Positions 10,791-22,530 of a stretch of 64,000 bases of DNA are shown here, piece after piece. Position numbers and translations under genes: made by a program. The notes under the pieces are model-generated. The model worked only from the letters and a program-made list of their open reading frames with translations. It was not told the DNA's origin and did not search any database. Numbering within the stretch: the first letter of the stretch is position 1; each line of letters starts with the position of its first letter. Source of the DNA: Chrysogorgia sp. JL179-B06 (lineage: Eukaryota; Cnidaria; Anthozoa; Scleralcyonacea; Chrysogorgiidae); NCBI GenBank assembly GCA_035772405.1, contig JAYKKM010000048.1:2903501-2967500 (forward strand), given 5' to 3'.

Positions 10791-12265
10791 TCTTCAGAAA
10801 ATCGGTTTGTCGCCGTAATATTACAGGAAGTAACAACTTGACAATGGAGTTCAAATTCTGAAATACGCTCGGTGGAAGTACCACAATTAGATATCACTAC
10901 AGATCTACTTGATTACATCAATAAATAAACCATCTTTTATCAATGAACTTTAAGCAACAAGTAAAACCTGCCTAAAATAACATTATCACCTCTGAGATAC
11001 CTCTGATTTCCATCAGTAATATTATTATCCTTAAGCTTTCCATCAATATTAAGTCTGGTCAGATCCTCAACAGGTTATAATCTATCCTCTCGTCAACTTC
11101 CTCATCCGATAATTGACTGTTCTAACAATAATCTTGTCAGTATACCTCACACTGTCAATACAACCGAACTGAACTTTATCAGCCTTCTGAAAGTTTTGAC
11201 CACATGCACTCATCAACAGAAAGAACCCGTAAATTTTCACGAAATAAATTCAACGCTGGGTCAGTAACATATCTGGCATCCAATTGGATTTACATTTAAA
11301 TTTAGATCTCATCTCTTCACACCTTCTAGACTTTCCCCTGATTATTCCAGAAAAAATGCTTTGATACGTCTAGAAAACTCCTACTAACTACTAAGCTCTT
11401 TGGTGTCGGACAGAAATTAAGACCTCTAGACAAAACTCTTTATCTCATGAGTCCTCAATTCCGACGATTCGAAAGCCATCAACGACATTTTAACAAAACC
11501 TTTCCCCTCCAATTCCTGGATTATTAAGACTAGACTACAGTACGTACAGACTCCATGTGTATATGGTATTACTTCCGTATTTTCTGATGCTTCAACAAAC
11601 ATTTTCTTCTACGTCTTCCCCTCTTCTTACAACCACCACTTCATTAAAATTCTTCACAGTCTGCAAAGCGTTCCGCAACATGCAAGTCAATTGAACTCTT
11701 CTCAAACTCAAGCCTTGAACTATGACACCACCTTTCCTCCAAACAGTAGCGTAACGCTCATTAGGTAAGGTTAGGTCGAGAATTAAGGGCTCGAGCCAGT
11801 GCCAGTGGGGTCCCTGCCAAAAAATGGAGTGGAAGATCATAATGAAAAATTACGGCTTAACAGCGACATTACTGACATATATTTCATCGACATATTTAGT
11901 CAGAACTAATTTACAGGTCCCCCGATAATCGATTCTCCCGGACCACCTCCTGCGAATCTGCGATTTATGGTGAAGAATCATTAAGTCTTGGGTGGAAGAT
12001 TGACCTTCAGTTGATAAGAAAGAGATGATTTACCGATTTGCCAACGTTAACTCGAGGAGGAAGGAATATATAGGTGTCTAGGTATTCACGATTGTTTAAC
12101 ATTGTACTGTAAAGTGATAATATAGAAGTTATAGTCGAGCCTTCGTGGGGCCTCACACCCAAGACATGTATTTAAGGGCCCTGTCTACCTCACTGTATCT
12201 CACTGTTACTGTATATATATCAGATGCATGTACGAGTTAGGTCAGGATAATTGACAAAACTAATG
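10791..12265 (-). other. probable 5' continuation of the Penelope-like element (copy 2)
   Basis: Parallel to 4261-5751 with small indels. No intact reading frame or domain was recognised. Confidence 0.4.
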
Positions 12266-12743
12266 TTAAAGGGATTCTCCAGCCAAAATACAAATATAGT
12301 ATATACATATGAAAGATCTTACTGACTTTAGTTTATTTTTCAGCATTCCTATCAATTTAGTTAAGAAGATATGGTTAGTTGAAGTTGGAGATTTGTCCAA
12401 TTTCGAGTGATTCTATCTCGTATTATGCCTAAGAAGCTCCTCTACTTTCTTGCACGAGGAACTAAATAGTTTATTTCGACTAATTTTCATCCAAAGAACA
12501 TTCACAACAGCTAGCTATAATCACCACGTGATCGCCATCAAAACAACTCCACTGCCGATAAAAGAATCACTCAATGACGTCATATTTTCTAAACCAATAT
12601 GGCGTCAAAATCCTCAAATTTTCAACTTCAACGAACCATATCTTCTTGACTAAATTGATAGGAATGTTGAAACTTTGGAAATAAACTAAAGTCAGTAAGA
12701 TCTTTCATATGAACTACATTTGTATTTTGGCTCGAGTATCCCT
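12266..12743. repeat. TTAA-type MITE, copy in duplication unit 2
   Basis: Starts at TTAA plus AGGGATTCTCCAGCC and ends GGCTCGAGTATCCCT. It is longer in the middle than the copy at 5752, retaining a segment also seen in the 591-1068 copy. This indicates that the copy at 5752 has an internal deletion. Confidence 0.7.
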
Positions 12744-13188
12744 AGCCTACTGAAAGAGAGGGATTTGGAGAATACACAAGGACCGCTTTAATCTTCAGAA
12801 TTTTATGTGAACGAATATATTCGAATATGTAGAACGTTCAACACATGTATTTTAAATTGCCTATCCGGGGTTTGGGGATTTTGCGTATTTGTGACTACTT
12901 TGGAATCTCAGGTACAGCAGCAAATACAGTAAAACTATATTATCACTTCGAAACATTAAACTTAAAAGCCTTTTATTTAGAAGTGATGCATTTTTGGGTA
13001 CAGTTCCTTTAATATACAACTTTATCTACGCGATTTTCAAACTTATACGAGCAGGGGCGATACTCAAGGGGGGTGTGTGGGGGGTGTGACACCTACGTAC
13101 ACAACGTACGTACTTTGCTTTAGGAAACCGGAAACGCGCGGGCTGTAGTTGGTCATTCTCGTTGGACACGGCTGAATGCCTATTTTCG
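12744..13188. other. repeat-derived spacer of duplication unit 2
   Basis: Matches 6162-6680 of copy 1 apart from length changes in G-rich runs. No gene is seen. Confidence 0.45.
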
Positions 13189-13845
13189 ATAGGGGTATCT
13201 AGTACGTATTCCTTATAAGGAAGCGCAAATAGAAGGCATTGACGAGCAAATAGAGTGAATTAACGAGCAAATAGCTGACACGTTCAAACCTCGTACCAGC
13301 CTCCTTGTTAATTGGATTGTAACCGACCCCAAAACAACAAAGGTCCTAACCCTTTGGCAAACGTTTTCTTGAGAAATAAACCACCCCCAAAGCTATAGAA
13401 TATATCAAAGGAAAGTTAAATGATCTATTTACAACATACGTACAGCTTTATCCCGGTAGCTAACTTAGTTCTCTTTAAAAGCGCGGATAATCGAACATGC
13501 CAAAATATAATTTTCCTAATACGGATACCATCTTGTAAACAAAAACACGGCTGTCTTCGACGAACGATTTCTTGAGAAATAATCAACTCCCAAAGCTACA
13601 ATATATATTAAAACAAAGATAAATTATCTGTTTACAATATGCGTGCAGCTTATCCTGCTAGCGAACGTAGTTTTCTTAAAAAGAGTGGATAATCGAACAT
13701 ATCATAACGTGTTAACAATCCCACATCCAGTGGGCTGGTACGAGTGCCTTGTATTTGTTCGTTAATGCCTTCTATTTGCTCGTCAATGCCTTCTATTTGC
13801 TCGTCGGCACATCCTTATATGGAATACGTACTAGAAGTACATATG
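13189..13845. mobile_element. 657-bp TIR element with 9-bp target duplication
   Basis: CTATTTTCG is present at 13180-13188 and again at 13846-13854. Copy 1 of the duplication has a single CTATTTTCG at the corresponding site, so insertion is directly shown. Imperfect inverted ends include CTAGTACGTATTCCTTATA. Repeated AGCAAATAGA units occur near both ends. A second copy lies at 61586-62233. An 8-9-bp duplication suggests hAT or Mutator type. No transposase is present. Confidence 0.75.
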
Positions 13846-14172
13846 CTATTTTCGTGGTCTTGCTATAAATTAATGTCTATTTTTAACTCTATGTATTGCC
13901 AGTTTGCCATCACATACGAGACTAACAATAGGAATTTAGTTCAAATGCATGGAGATTGAGGCAGGCCTCCGTTTATACGTTTCGGTAAATTTTACCTACG
14001 GAGCTGCAGGGCACCAAAGATTTTAGCAGGGCAATTTTCACGTACACCCCCCCCCCCCCCCCGAGCAATCGAAGTACCATGCGGAAATCGTAATCAAATA
14101 ATAAATATCAAAGCCCACCAAAAAACACGAAATGCAGGCATATTTAAAACATTTATTTAGAGAAGATCTTAC

Positions 14173-14200
14173 GTTTCGTTGCTACGCGCAACATCATCAG
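14173..14200 (-). ncRNA. hammerhead-like hairpin motif (copy 2)
   Basis: Same sequence as 7025-7052: CTGATGA, T, GTTGC/GCAAC stem, GAAAC, on the minus strand. Confidence 0.4.
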
Positions 14201-14236
14201 AGAATGAAGGAATAAATTATTTACAAAGGTCGGCTA

Positions 14237-15870
14237 ACAGGATGTATATTATCAAAGTTGTGAAGCTTGGCATGGCGATGTTTAATGAAATCAAATCAAA
14301 AGTTTGCGGTTATACGTAACCATGTTTATTTTAAAGATAAAATTCGCTGAGCTTTCGTCCCGTAAACTCAGGACTTCGTCAGAGCGTGACTAAACGTGAA
14401 CTGGTAAAAACAACAATTACAAAATTATTTGTACACGTCAACAAATTACAACGAAATCGCGCGCGCAAGCATATATGCTTGCGACACCACATAAAACTTT
14501 TAAAAGATATTTCTAATTGATTTAAATTGGTAAATTCTTTAGCTAACATAGAGCTGTTTATTCGTCAACACAATTGACTGAAATAACTAATATTGTGTCC
14601 GACTAGACATCTAACTTCTTTTTCTTGCTCTCGTCCGATCTCATCTGTCTTATGGTAGTGAGATCTGGGCACCTCAAGGATCGTCACGCGATCTTGCGAT
14701 CGGTGTTCAAAGACGTGCTAGCAAATTCATCCTTCAGGATTATGAGTTGTCATATCCTGAACGTCTTAAGAAGCTTAATTTACTTCCGATATCCTACTGG
14801 CTTGAACTAAAGGATCTCGTTTTCTTTTTTAAATGTAAACAAGGCCTCTTCGACCTAGACATCTCCTCTTTCGTCACTTTTTCTTCTCAAAGCACGTCTC
14901 GCACCCGTTCAAATAAGGACAACTTGCTTCAAGTCAACCATTGCAGGACGTCTCTCTATAGGAATTCTTTTTTCAACCGAATTGTCCTTCTCTGGAACAA
15001 TCTCTCTCCCACCATTCGTAATAGTTCATCCGTTTCCTCCTTCAAACACAGACTGCCTGTTTACTACTCTTCTCTACTGCACTCATCTTTCGATGTTAAC
15101 AGAATTCGCACTTGGAAAACCTTCTGTTCTACGTGCCGCTCTTTCAACTTAAGCTGTTGTTCCTAATTCGTAATGTCTTCTGTAAACTGTATATTTGTTC
15201 TGGTCTTTATTTTATGTATGTTATGTCTGTTTTCATTAAGGTCGGTCTTTGCACATGGGACTACTCATGTCCTGTTGACCTTACCTTCGACCATATATTT
15301 AGTTATTCAAAGTTTTTTCTCTAATTTAATAGTTTTAATTCTTTCGCATTTATATATGGTTGTAAAGTTAATAAATAAATAAAAAAAAAAAAAATAGCGC
15401 AGTCCAAGTGTCATTTAAAGGTTGGCCTTCTTGTTGGACTGTTTCGTGTTTGAAAATTTCTATAGGAGAAAGACACGAGAATCTATAGAAATTTTCAAAC
15501 ACGAAACAGTCCAACAAGAAGGCAAACCTTTAAATGACACTTGGACTGCACTATTGTTAGGTTAGATGTCTAGTCGGACACAATATTAGTTATTTCAGTT
15601 AATTTTGTTGACGAATAAACAGCTCTATGTTAGCTAAAGAATTTACCAATTTAAATCAATTAGAAATATCTTTTAAAAGTTTTATGTGGCTTGCGCGCGC
15701 GATTTTGTTGTAATTTGTTGACGTGTACAAATAATTTTGTAATTTTTTTTTTTTTTTACCAGTTCACGTTTAGTCACGCTTTGACGCTCAGCAAATTGAA
15801 GTTTACGGGACGAAAGCTCAGCAAATTTTATCTTTAAAATAAACATGGTGTATAACAGGATGTATATTAT
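14237..15870. mobile_element. foldback element, copy 2
   Basis: The same foldback element as 7089-8531, with ACAGGATGTATATTAT flanking at 14237-14252 and 15855-15870. The left arm is interrupted by a LINE. The central hairpin at about 15405-15547 is intact because this copy lacks the CAA-flanked insertion. The right-arm hammerhead-like motif near 15770-15810 is scrambled, while the left-arm one (14351-14382, minus) keeps a GTCC/GGAC stem. Confidence 0.65.
14616..15394 (+). mobile_element. 5'-truncated LINE with reverse-transcriptase C-terminal end
   Basis: The frame at 14747-15166 carries a conserved non-LTR reverse-transcriptase C-terminal region: LNLLPISYWLELKDLVFFFK at its start and RTWKTFCSTCRSFNLSCCS at its end. 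A short 3' UTR ends in AATAAATAAAT and a poly(A) run. It is inserted into the left foldback arm after CTAAC. The frame upstream of 14747 is shifted. A sister copy lies at 49215-49855. Confidence 0.8.
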
Positions 15871-15988
15871 TGGCGTATGAGGGAGAAACAGAGATAAGAG
15901 TGCCCATGGTCAAGCATTAAGGGAAGGGTTGAGTTTACGTACAAGAAGCTTTCTCTGACATGAAGTTCATTTATATATAGTATATATA

Positions 15989-16027
<39 letters not shown>

Positions 16028-16245
16028 TTATATAGTCTGAGCGATAAGACGACTACAAGTCTACAAGAGCTCCTCACAAGTTCAAGACTTATCAGCATTA
16101 AAAATACATAGGTATGGGTTGTGGTTATTCAAAGCGAGTGGAACAATTCAAAGGGAAAGATCTCGAAAACCGAAAAAAACCATTCAAAAGCGATATGCTT
16201 ATCTTGGTCTACAAGGGTCTAAAAGGCGTATTACACTTATTTCAT

Positions 16246-16270
16246 CTGACGAAGGGCCTTCGCTCGAAAC
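16246..16270 (+). ncRNA. hammerhead-like hairpin motif (copy 2)
   Basis: Same as 9235-9259: CTGACGA, A, GGGC-CTTC-GCTC, GAAAC. Confidence 0.35.
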
Positions 16271-16659
16271 ATTCGACCTCCTCCGCACTATTTCGGTAGT
16301 ACACCAACCTTTTAGAGTATTTAATTTGTATTTCTACACTACCTATACACAGCACAACACATTTATACAACTCATTTGGAAGAATTCTAAATTGGTCGTC
16401 CATTTGAAAATACTTGAGAATCACGCCAGACAAAAGCAATTACACCCCTTTTAATCATATGTATAGTTTTTGTCATGTTGCCAGCGATCCCAAGGAGGAT
16501 AAGAAACTGGCTGGGAATGTGCTGAGTTATTTCTATAAATAACAATCATTCATTCCGAAGCAAGTCGGGCCGCACACCAACAACAGACACAGACAGTTGC
16601 GTAACTAGGGATTTTTCAACAAGTGCAGGCGTGGTCATGGCCACGTAGCAAAATGCCAT

Positions 16660-16874
16660 ACTTATTCACTAATTTATATAACATTAAATCATTTCTACTC
16701 ATGTCTTATAAACATAAATTCATCCTAATTGTTCTTAAATTACGCAGTCTTTCCGTGTTATATTAGCAAACAAAAAACTGTAAACGGTTAGAAAGTTTAT
16801 ATTGGTACTATTCTGATCTGGTTACTATAAAGCCGAAAATATGTACAATATAAAAAGTTCAATAGTATATTACT
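16660..16874. other. no recognisable feature
   Basis: AT-rich sequence after the end of the tandem duplication. Nothing is supported. Confidence 0.5.
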
Positions 16875-17180
16875 TTATAGATTAGGAATTTTCCTTGTTC
16901 TTGCGTTTAAAAATGGCTTTTTGAAGATCCCCTTACAGCAATGAGACATGCTCGCGATTTTTAGCGATGCATGCGAGATTATAGAAAGACGGTGTTCTGT
17001 CATTGTACTCCGTAAATACGTTTTGACTCGCTTAAGGCAACTGAATGCCCTCTCATGATCATGAGCTGAGGAAACAGGCAAAGTTATAAGAGCAAGTCTG
17101 AGCAATGTGGTATAATGTTTTCGAATTGGGATGTGGGTGAAGCACATTATATTGATATACACACCTATAATGCACACCTA
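16875..17180 (-). pseudogene. hAT-type transposase C-terminal (dimerisation) remnant
   Basis: The minus strand encodes LPVSSAHDHERAFSCLKRVK followed by TYLRSTMTEHRLS. This is the usual 'PVS-A-ERSFSxLKxIKTYLRSTMxxxRL' block of the hAT dimerisation domain. The rest of the transposase is absent, and the residues on both sides do not extend the domain. It is a relic of a transposon or of a domesticated hAT-like gene. Confidence 0.65.
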
Positions 17181-17860
17181 ATTCCCTGACCCCGCCTACC
17201 CCAGTTACTGGATACCTACGACTTTGGTCAGTGATCACCAATATAGTAGACAGAAAAAAGAATAATCATACCTTTGAGAATTTCGTCCGAAATATTCGTC
17301 ATCGTCTTTAAGATGAGCTCAGAGTCGTGTAGAATCAGATATACCGTCCTTGCAATTCGTCGGCCATCCGTTGAAGGACTTCTTGTCGATCAAGGAGTAT
17401 AACAACTACGGCAGGATGAAAGGGTAAATTAACTGAAACGAACTGACAACTATAGACGAGCAGTGTCTAAATTATCCTGCACAAAATTATGTGGACAACG
17501 CAAAACGTCCAAAGTTAATTACCTACTTTCTTTTTATTGCCCAATTTCTACCTAAATAAAACGTTTCCTTCCCCTTCCCCCCACATCAATGTTGTGTTAT
17601 TCCACGATAAACAAAAAAACACTCGGCTTAATTTGCTCGTGTAGATTCACCGAAATAGGTAAGGGGCTGATACCGCATTTTGTTGGTTCCGAGTAAAATT
17701 TCTAGTCAATAATGCAAATTAGGTGATCGTTGTAAAGTTAGGATCCCCCATATCCTCATATAATTGAAGGTACTAACGTTATCTATTAACAATGGTAGTC
17801 CAGACGCTTATTTGCGTCTTGTTAATGGCTAACGTCATCATCAGTTCTATGAGGGTATAA
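17181..17860. other. no recognisable gene
   Basis: Unremarkable sequence with no credible open frame or complete repeat. Confidence 0.45.
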
Positions 17861-17861
17861 A

Positions 17862-18150
17862 TAGGGATCCTGTGGCCATACAATTACGATCACTCCTGAC
17901 GAAGACAGACACTAGATTGGAGTGGGATCCTAACTAAATATGGATCCTAAATTTACAACGATCACTCCTGATGAAGACACTAGATTGGAGTGGGATCCTA
18001 ACTAAATATGGATCCTAAATTTACAACGATCACTCCTGATGAAGACACTAGATTGCGTGTCGAAACGTTGGGTCATCGACAGTCACTTTTAAAGTTACGT
18101 TCAAATAAGTTCTTATACCAGAGTAGCGTCAAACTATGTCTGATTTGGAA
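17862..18150 (+). repeat. dispersed repeat with internal 74-bp tandem duplication
   Basis: The block around ATCACTCCTGA(C/T)GAAGACA...GGATCCTAAATTTACAACG occurs about three times in a row from 17885 to 18066. Only the last unit reaches the GTGTCGAAACGTTGGGTC end. A second family member is at 34893-35040, giving nearly the same flanks (ATAAATAGGGATCCT on the left, AGAGTAGCGTCAAACTATGT on the right) without the internal tandem. Confidence 0.65.
18036..18066 (+). ncRNA. hammerhead-like hairpin motif
   Basis: CTGATGA, one extra A, a GACAC/GTGTC stem with a loop of about eight bases, then GAAAC. It is the best-formed of the GACAC variants. In the other family member at 34931 the GAAAC box is broken (GAATTC). 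Confidence 0.4.
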
Positions 18151-19150
18151 TATTTACTCCACACTGCTATGAACACATATATATAATCAAATGTGTCTTG
18201 TTTACTCCAGTACTGTACAGAGCACAACAGTATTAACTTGAGCAAACTGACAACTGACGAGCGCCAATCAGGGCGAAACAGCTGTCTACTTAGACATGCT
18301 CAAGTTGCCAGTTTGCACATAATATAAAACAATGAGTGGTCAAGACCAAACGACAGGCTTCCAGGAGAAGGATTCAACCACGGATTCTCAGTCAGCTGCT
18401 CTCTTGGATAAGTTAGTTTGAATATAAAGCAATAGAGGCAGGCAATTTCTCTCTGGTCATTTTAATCACGAAAACTGAACGAAAAAGTATGTCTTCATCA
18501 GTTTGACTACTTCTTCAAACTGAAGAAGGTTGAATAGCAGAAACGAAAATAAACTATTCAGGTATGAAAAATATATATATATATATATAATATAAACAAA
18601 TATATATATAATATATAAACAAATAATTAAAGAGATGCTAAAGTATGGAAGTCATTTGCTATTGTTAACGTCAATCGCTAAAAAAACGAAGCAGGGAATA
18701 TTTGGCGGCGGCCATCTTGAATGGACCACGTTATATAGTTTTACTATAGGCGACAGAGACTATCTGTCTCGGATCTTTGAAGATGCTAAAATGAATCAAT
18801 TGTCCAAAGTTTTCCCGTAATTTAGAACACAAATTACGGCTCCATTACTGTAACTATGAAAGCTGGGAATATTTGGCGGCGGCCACATTGGAGTGACCTC
18901 ATAGAAAACAAGCTAGGCGAGTTGTCTAATTGTTTTAGTCAAAAATTTACAAGTTTCTAACCCAAGAAACTTTTATTTCACATTTTTCATGAAAAAAAGT
19001 AAATATATACGTTTGAAATAACGCGACTTTTACCCCAGAGGTTTCTATATATATATATAATGTCTGTAATATGTAATATATGTAATATGTGCAATATGTA
19101 ATATGTAATATCTTATATGTATGTATATAATATATAGGTAATATTTGGCA
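18151..19150. other. no recognisable gene; AT microsatellites
   Basis: Contains AT-dinucleotide tracts near 18568-18625 and a TATGTAATATG-type tract near 19045-19140. A CTGAAGAAGG...GAAACG hairpin-like motif lies near 18520-18545. Short open frames have no recognisable domain. Confidence 0.5.
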
Positions 19151-19154
19151 TTTC

Positions 19155-19352
19155 ACTCGATTAAACTACATGTTCTCAGGATTTGTGGTGAAGGAAAACT
19201 TCAAGTGTTGGAATATATACATTTTAAGACCAAACCGGCAAGACCAGTTCATTGCGAGAAATGCAACTTCAAGGCCTTCCGGCTGGAATTGAACCCGCGA
19301 CTCTGCGATACTAGTGCAGTGCTCTGACCACTGAGCTACGGAAGCCGTTGCC
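19155..19352 (-). repeat. tRNA-derived SINE (minus copy)
   Basis: On the minus strand a tRNA-like head (CTTCCGTAGCTCAGTGGTCA, with a B box GGGTTCAATTCC) is followed by a tail with TTGAAGTTGCATTTCTCGC and GGTCTTAAAATGTATATATT. The head could almost fold as a threonine-type tRNA with AGT in the anticodon position, but it has a stem mismatch and the tail continues, so I call it a SINE. Confidence 0.7.
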
Positions 19353-19434
19353 GGTCACGAGTTCTGTATATATGGTGGTGGTAATGCCGGGATAATTTTC
19401 TGGGTATATCATAGGTAATATTTGGCATTTCACT

Positions 19435-19610
19435 CGATTAATCCGTAGCTCAGTAGTCAGAACACTGCACTAGCATCGCAGAGTCGAGGGTTCAATTCCA
19501 GCCGGAAGGCCTTGAAGTTGCATTTTTCGCAACTGGTCCTGGTTTGGTCTTAAAATGTATATATTCCAACGGCTTGAAGTTTTCCTTCACCATAAATCCT
19601 GAGAATATAT
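19435..19610 (+). repeat. tRNA-derived SINE (plus copy)
   Basis: The same element as 19155-19352 in the opposite orientation, about 85 bp away. The pair forms a large inverted repeat. The A box (GTAGCTCAGTAG) and B box (GGGTTCAATTCC) are recognisable. Confidence 0.7.
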
Positions 19611-19993
19611 ATAAATATATATATCAGTGTTGCATGGTATTGTTCTCCAGTGGGAAATAAATCTCTGTATTGACTCACGTAAAGGATAAAGAAGCTTCTT
19701 TGACTTGCAAATTCAAACACACAAGTCTTCTATTGTGCGTAATTCACAAAGTGCACTTAACAAATCCGAAAATTCTATTGTTAAGTTGTTTACTCTTTTC
19801 TACACTGAACTAAAATCCACTAATTGATTCAAATGTTAATCGGCTTGTCGTTGCTGTTGACACTGCAACCTGTGGAATAAACTCTCCAGTGCTCTGTCTT
19901 ACACCTTAGTTACAAGCATTGACAAGTAGTACATCCGTTAACCTCACCTGCAGCAACACGTGGTTTAGGTCTGAAACCAACGTATCCCCTGCA

Positions 19994-20110
19994 GGTATAT
20001 AGGAATAAAGTTAAAAATACAGAAACAGAGAAACGTCTCACCAGTAAAATTAAAGAATCTTATTAAGTTTCTCTGTTTTTGTATTTTTAACTTTATTCCT
20101 ACTGTATATA
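19994..20110. repeat. inverted repeat, 34-bp arms
   Basis: AGGAATAAAGTTAAAAATAC at about 20000 is mirrored by GTATTTTTAACTTTATTCCT at about 20100, with matching AGAAACAGAGAAAC arms. It is a small hairpin-forming MITE-like sequence. Confidence 0.6.
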
Positions 20111-20239
20111 TGCTATTTCAAGAACAGAAATTGCATCCATGTATGCATGGGTCCTTCCACTTGGAGCTTAATCGTTTGGGTCTACCTATATCTTTTTATA
20201 TTCAAAATATTATATTTTTATATATATATAATGAATTGA

Positions 20240-20760
20240 ACCCTAGGTCTATGAATCAACGTTTCGGGGCACGGTCAGAACAGTCAGTGATTTTTCCACT
20301 GGTATATTAAATAGCGTAGCGTCTGATTGCTATTAATAGCTCAAAATGCGGATAAACAACCAAATTTGACTCACAAATGATTGTCTGTTTTTATGGCCGC
20401 AATAATTATGGGTAAATGCGGACAAACATGGATACTGACGTCATCTCGACGGAGTGCTATTAATTCGCCGCTTTCACTCGACACCAACAGGCAGATATCT
20501 CATCTAACAATAACGCGGAGCAAGGCCTGTCGAGCGCACTTCCCAAAGTAGCGAAGCGATACACAACTTCTTGTATACAGAGGGCTTTAAGAATAATAAT
20601 TAATATTAGAGAGGATTTAAATATAGTCAAATACAGTATGGAAAAAGTGACTGCCCCAACCAGGAATCGAATCATGGTCTCCGAATCAACGTTTCGGCGC
20701 TCTAACCTTTGTGCTATTGAGACACGGTCAGAACAGTCAGTGATTTCTCCACTGTCTTTT
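20240..20760 (-). repeat. tRNA-like SINE fragments
   Basis: The minus strand at about 20655-20735 has a tRNA-like head with AGCACAAAGGTTAGAGCGCC and a B-box-like TGATTCGATTCC. A shorter related fragment with ATCAACGTTTCGG and CGGTCAGAACAGTCAGTGA lies at 20246-20300. Confidence 0.45.
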
Positions 20761-21270
20761 GTCTACTCCTGTGGCTGTACTGTACAACAGTTTTAACTTG
20801 AGACACTTAGACATAGCTGCTCGTCATTGACATCGTTGTCGTTGTCAAAAACACTTGCCAAAATAGTGTGGAGGAAATCTGATGTTTCGAGCAAAGGCCC
20901 TTTGTCAAAGAGTGAACAATAAAGTAAAATATTTGTTCAACATAAAAAATAGAATTGTTATTTGTCGGTTCAGTGTTATTAATAATTCGAGGTTCTATTG
21001 TCTAGACTTGAACAAGGTATTGTTTAGTTGGCGCCAACAAAACCTACCCTGGTTCAACTGTCTAAAGAAACCGCTCGCACTGTTACAATATTTGTATTTC
21101 TACAAAGGAACACAATACTTTTATTCAAAATAACAGTATTTTTGATTTTATTTCAGGAACACTGTCGACGTAGAACAATACGTATTTTAAAAACTTCCGG
21201 GGGAGCGTCGTCCCACTCGCAATTATGCCCGCTAGAGTTCACTGCCTCTAATTGAATACGAAAAATAGAA
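20761..21270. other. no recognisable gene
   Basis: Contains a degenerate minus-strand hammerhead-like motif at 20884-20908 (GAAAC box present, CTGANGA box changed). Open frames of 75-83 codons show no domain. Confidence 0.4.
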
Positions 21271-21271
21271 A

Positions 21272-22070
21272 TGCCGTAAACTTCCGAATATAAGCCTTGG
21301 GCTTATATTCGTTCGTAAGCACTTTTTGGTGGGCTTATACATGGGGGGGGGGGGCTTATATACGGGGGGGGGCTTATATACGGACAAGATTTTGTGTTAG
21401 AACACAAGGTTAACATATAAACAAGCATAAGATACTATTAAGTTAGTATTATTAGTACCAGTATTATTGGTTCTAAGCTTTTTACCTTTACGGACCAAAA
21501 ACACAATAAAGATATGTCCATGGTATATTGAAAGAACATTATAGTTTCCGTTGAGCAAAATAACATTGTTCTATTATTAAAGCTTTTTTGTAAAACTTTG
21601 TTGTAAAATTATTTTTAAGAAGTCTCCAATATTGCCATTCACGGCATGGTATAGGGGTTTTCAAAACAACTTTTAAATTCGTATTGACCACTACGAAATC
21701 ATTATTTTATTTTTTATAGAAAACAGTAATAAACAGGACATTTTTCTTGTCCATGTATAAGCCCATGGGTTTATATACGGGTGGGATTATATTCGGAATG
21801 GTGAGAGTGTTGGTAAATTAGTGGGCTTATACATGCAGGGGGCTTATATTCGGGGGCTTATATTCGGGGGGGCTTATATTCGGTGGGCTTATATTCGGGG
21901 GGCTTATATTCGGGGGGCTTATATTCGGGGGGTTTATATTCGTGGGGCTTATATTCGGGGGCTTATATTGGGGGGTTATATTCGGGGGCTTATATTCGGG
22001 GGGGGCTTATATTCGGTGGGCTTATATTCGAAGAGATTATATTCGGGGGCTTATATTCGGCGGTTTACGG
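21272..22070. repeat. TIR element whose terminal motif has expanded in tandem
   Basis: The left end CCGTAAACTTCCGAATATAA is mirrored by TTATATTCGGCGGTTTACGG at the right. Inside, variants of GGGGGCTTATATTCGG repeat about fifteen times between 21825 and 22060, with a few near 21330-21380. The repeated unit of about 17 bp is the terminal sequence itself. Open frames through the array simply translate the minisatellite. Confidence 0.7.
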
Positions 22071-22189
22071 TAGGAGAACTTCAATGTCGAAAAATATAGT
22101 AAGGAAGAGGATACCTTCATAATCCTTTCTAAAAGTGCTTAAAACCCAATTATTTTGCTATGAATAATAGTATTCATGATCATAATACT

Positions 22190-22500
22190 AGGTCTAGTGA
22201 TAGAATACATTTACCATCAATTAAACTAGAATGTACGAAACGTTCTTTTAAGTATTATGGTCTTAAGACTTATAACGACCTTCCAACTTACGAGTGAGGA
22301 GAGCAGCATCAGTAAATGATTTTAAGAAACTTTATAATGACTATAAATTTTAAATTTTATATCTTAAATTACTTGTTTTATTTTAGATATCAATTGTATA
22401 TACTTTTTTCCTATCTTTTATGTTTCTGACTTATTTGTATTAGTTTAGCTATATGTAGGGCCCCCGAGGAGCTTTTAGCTGATGGGGCTACCCTATAGTG
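22190..22500 (+). mobile_element. LINE 3' fragment
   Basis: The frame reads RIHLPSIKLECTKRSFKYYG and continues GLKTYNDLP. After a one-base shift it reads VRRAASVNDFKKLYNDYKF and stop. This is the usual end of a CR1/L2-like reverse transcriptase ORF. A short 3' UTR with GAGGAGCTTTTAGCTGATGG follows. Confidence 0.65.
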
Positions 22501-22530
22501 AGAAATCATGAGGCCGAGTTGGTTTTTACT

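Larger units (their letters stand above)
9679..16659 (+). repeat. tandem segmental duplication, copy 2
   Basis: This is the second direct copy of the unit at 2098-9675, beginning CGCAACGTATC and ending GTAGCAAAATGCCAT. Private insertions are a 657-bp TIR element (13189-13845) and a 5'-truncated LINE (14616-15394). It lacks the 561-bp CAA-flanked element and the 80-bp direct-repeat block of copy 1. Confidence 0.8.

Noticed and set aside
19253..19330. Threonine-type tRNA gene on the minus strand
   Set aside because: The anticodon stem has a mismatch, the acceptor stem needs a bulge, and the sequence continues into a SINE tail that is repeated nearby.
21821..22122. Gly/Tyr-rich open frames
   Set aside because: They are translations of the GGGGGCTTATATTCGG minisatellite in different frames.
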